A stretch of DNA of 44,820 bases from Bacteroidaceae bacterium (lineage in GTDB: Bacteria > Bacteroidota > Bacteroidia > Bacteroidales > Bacteroidaceae), in contig JAFZFZ010000029.1 in NCBI GenBank assembly GCA_017557005.1, forward strand, positions 1-44,820, given 5' to 3'. The position numbers were made by a program, and so were the translations under genes. Under the pieces are notes generated by a model. It made no database searches. It worked only from the letters and a program-made list of their open reading frames with translations, and was not told the origin of the DNA. Of this stretch, positions 44,430-44,820 are shown piece after piece; positions within the stretch are counted from its first letter, which is position 1; each line of letters begins with the position of its first letter.

Positions 44430-44737
44430 TAAATTCGGAGACTTTGCTTTGCAAAGGAGTTCCTAAGTCAACGGATGGGAAGGGATTGGGAGATACTCTT
44501 AGGTGAAAAAAGTTTATAAATCGGTTGGCGATGGCAGAGTGCAGCGCTCGCGCTGCAACGATAACGTTAACGATGACGAAAACGTTGACTTATCGTTCGC
44601 TGCAATTAATCCCGAGGCAATAGGAATAAACGAATCAACCCTACATATTGGACAAACAAAGCCCTGCAAAAAAAAGACAACTGTCTTATACTGGTATAGG
44701 TAGACACATTTAATAACCATTAAAATGTGTAGACAGT
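44430..44737. repeat. Palindrome- and hexamer-repeat-rich gap before a transposase
   Basis: No gene that I accept. It contains CTTTGC/GCAAAG (44442-44456), GCAGCG/CGCTGC (44541-44556), a run of six-base units of the type AACGAT/AACGTT/GACGAA (44557-44592), a longer imperfect inverted repeat (about 44552-44572 with 44583-44603), TATAC/GTATA near 44686-44697, and a palindrome centred near 44717. These may mark the end of an insertion element. Confidence 0.5.
44700..44734. repeat. Palindrome just upstream of the transposase start
   Basis: ACACATTTAAT (44704-44714) pairs with ATTAAAATGTGT (44719-44730) with one bulged base, inside GTAGAC repeats (GTAGACAC at 44700, GTGTAGAC at 44727). It may be a transposon end or operator. 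Confidence 0.5.
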
Positions 44738-44820
44738 ATGAGAAAAAAACATCAACGTTACAGTGAAGAAGAACGTTTGTCAATTCTTCGTGACTACTTT
44801 ACTTCAGGTATGGGTAAGCG
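44738..44820 (+). CDS. Transposase, N-terminal fragment cut by the window edge
   Basis: An open frame from ATG at 44738 that runs off the right edge after 27 codons. It begins MRKKHQRYSEEERLSILRDY and continues FTSGMGK, similar to the helix-turn-helix N-terminus of transposase OrfA-like proteins (IS3/IS911 type or related). The element type cannot be settled from 27 residues. Confidence 0.55.
   Translation, partial: MRKKHQRYSEEERLSILRDYFTSGMGK

Noticed and set aside
44503..44703. 66-codon ORF with GTG start in the right-hand gap
   Set aside because: It consists mainly of the hexamer repeats and palindromes and has no family features.

Overview
The window looks like a chromosomal segment of a Bacteroidales bacterium, most like Prevotellaceae/Bacteroidaceae. 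The signs are a SusC/SusD pair followed by DUF4843 and PKD-like lipoproteins, a C10 (streptopain-type) protease, secreted proteins ending in a short sorting-domain-like tail, and many promoters of the Bacteroidetes form (TTG, 19-20 bp, TAnnTTTG). Gene density is high. There is no prophage, CRISPR array or rRNA. The only mobile-element sign is a transposase start cut off by the right edge.

Layout. 1-170: no gene, three small hairpins behind a promoter-like box. 171-1731 (minus): DUF2795 protein, PduO-type cobalamin adenosyltransferase, O-methyltransferase-like protein. 1834-15330 (plus): secreted C10 protease, priA, M16 peptidase, ruvB, a TGS/ThrRS-like nucleoside kinase, a lytic transglycosylase, an OmpR-type response regulator overlapping its histidine kinase, and purE. 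15331-15685: an intergenic region with phased GGCTT repeats. 15686-26265 (plus): a TlpA-like thioredoxin lipoprotein, a secreted protein made of four similar beta-rich modules, then an outer-membrane uptake operon (susC, susD, DUF4843, PKD-like lipoprotein) with no glycan-degrading enzyme beside it. 26312-29139 (minus): rnc, acpP, rubrerythrin, a COG0731-type radical SAM protein. 29282-35609 (plus): leuS, a YitT-family membrane protein, an Lrp/AsnC regulator, and a C26 amidase fused to an M19 dipeptidase. 35694-35767: a tRNA with CAT anticodon. 35817-44357 (minus): queG, a PfkB sugar kinase, a NodB-type deacetylase, a large DUF2723 (TMEM260-like GT-C) membrane protein, a DUF2851 protein and dusB. 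44358-44737: palindrome-rich non-coding DNA. 44738 to the edge: truncated transposase.

Working together. Most blocks are housekeeping (replication restart, branch migration, tRNA charging and modification, purine synthesis, ACP, RNA processing). The accessory parts are the secreted protease and the SusCD locus with its neighbouring four-module secreted protein. Together these suggest extracellular protein or ligand capture and import rather than glycan foraging. The DUF2723-deacetylase-kinase operon may act on the cell envelope or on glycosylation.

No strong case for a wholly new system is visible. The best leads are the four-module secreted protein beside the SusCD operon, the two intergenic arrays of about 21-24 bp period, the DUF2723 operon, and the palindrome/hexamer-repeat zone next to the transposase. 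All family calls come from reading motifs and whole-protein resemblance; no database search was run.
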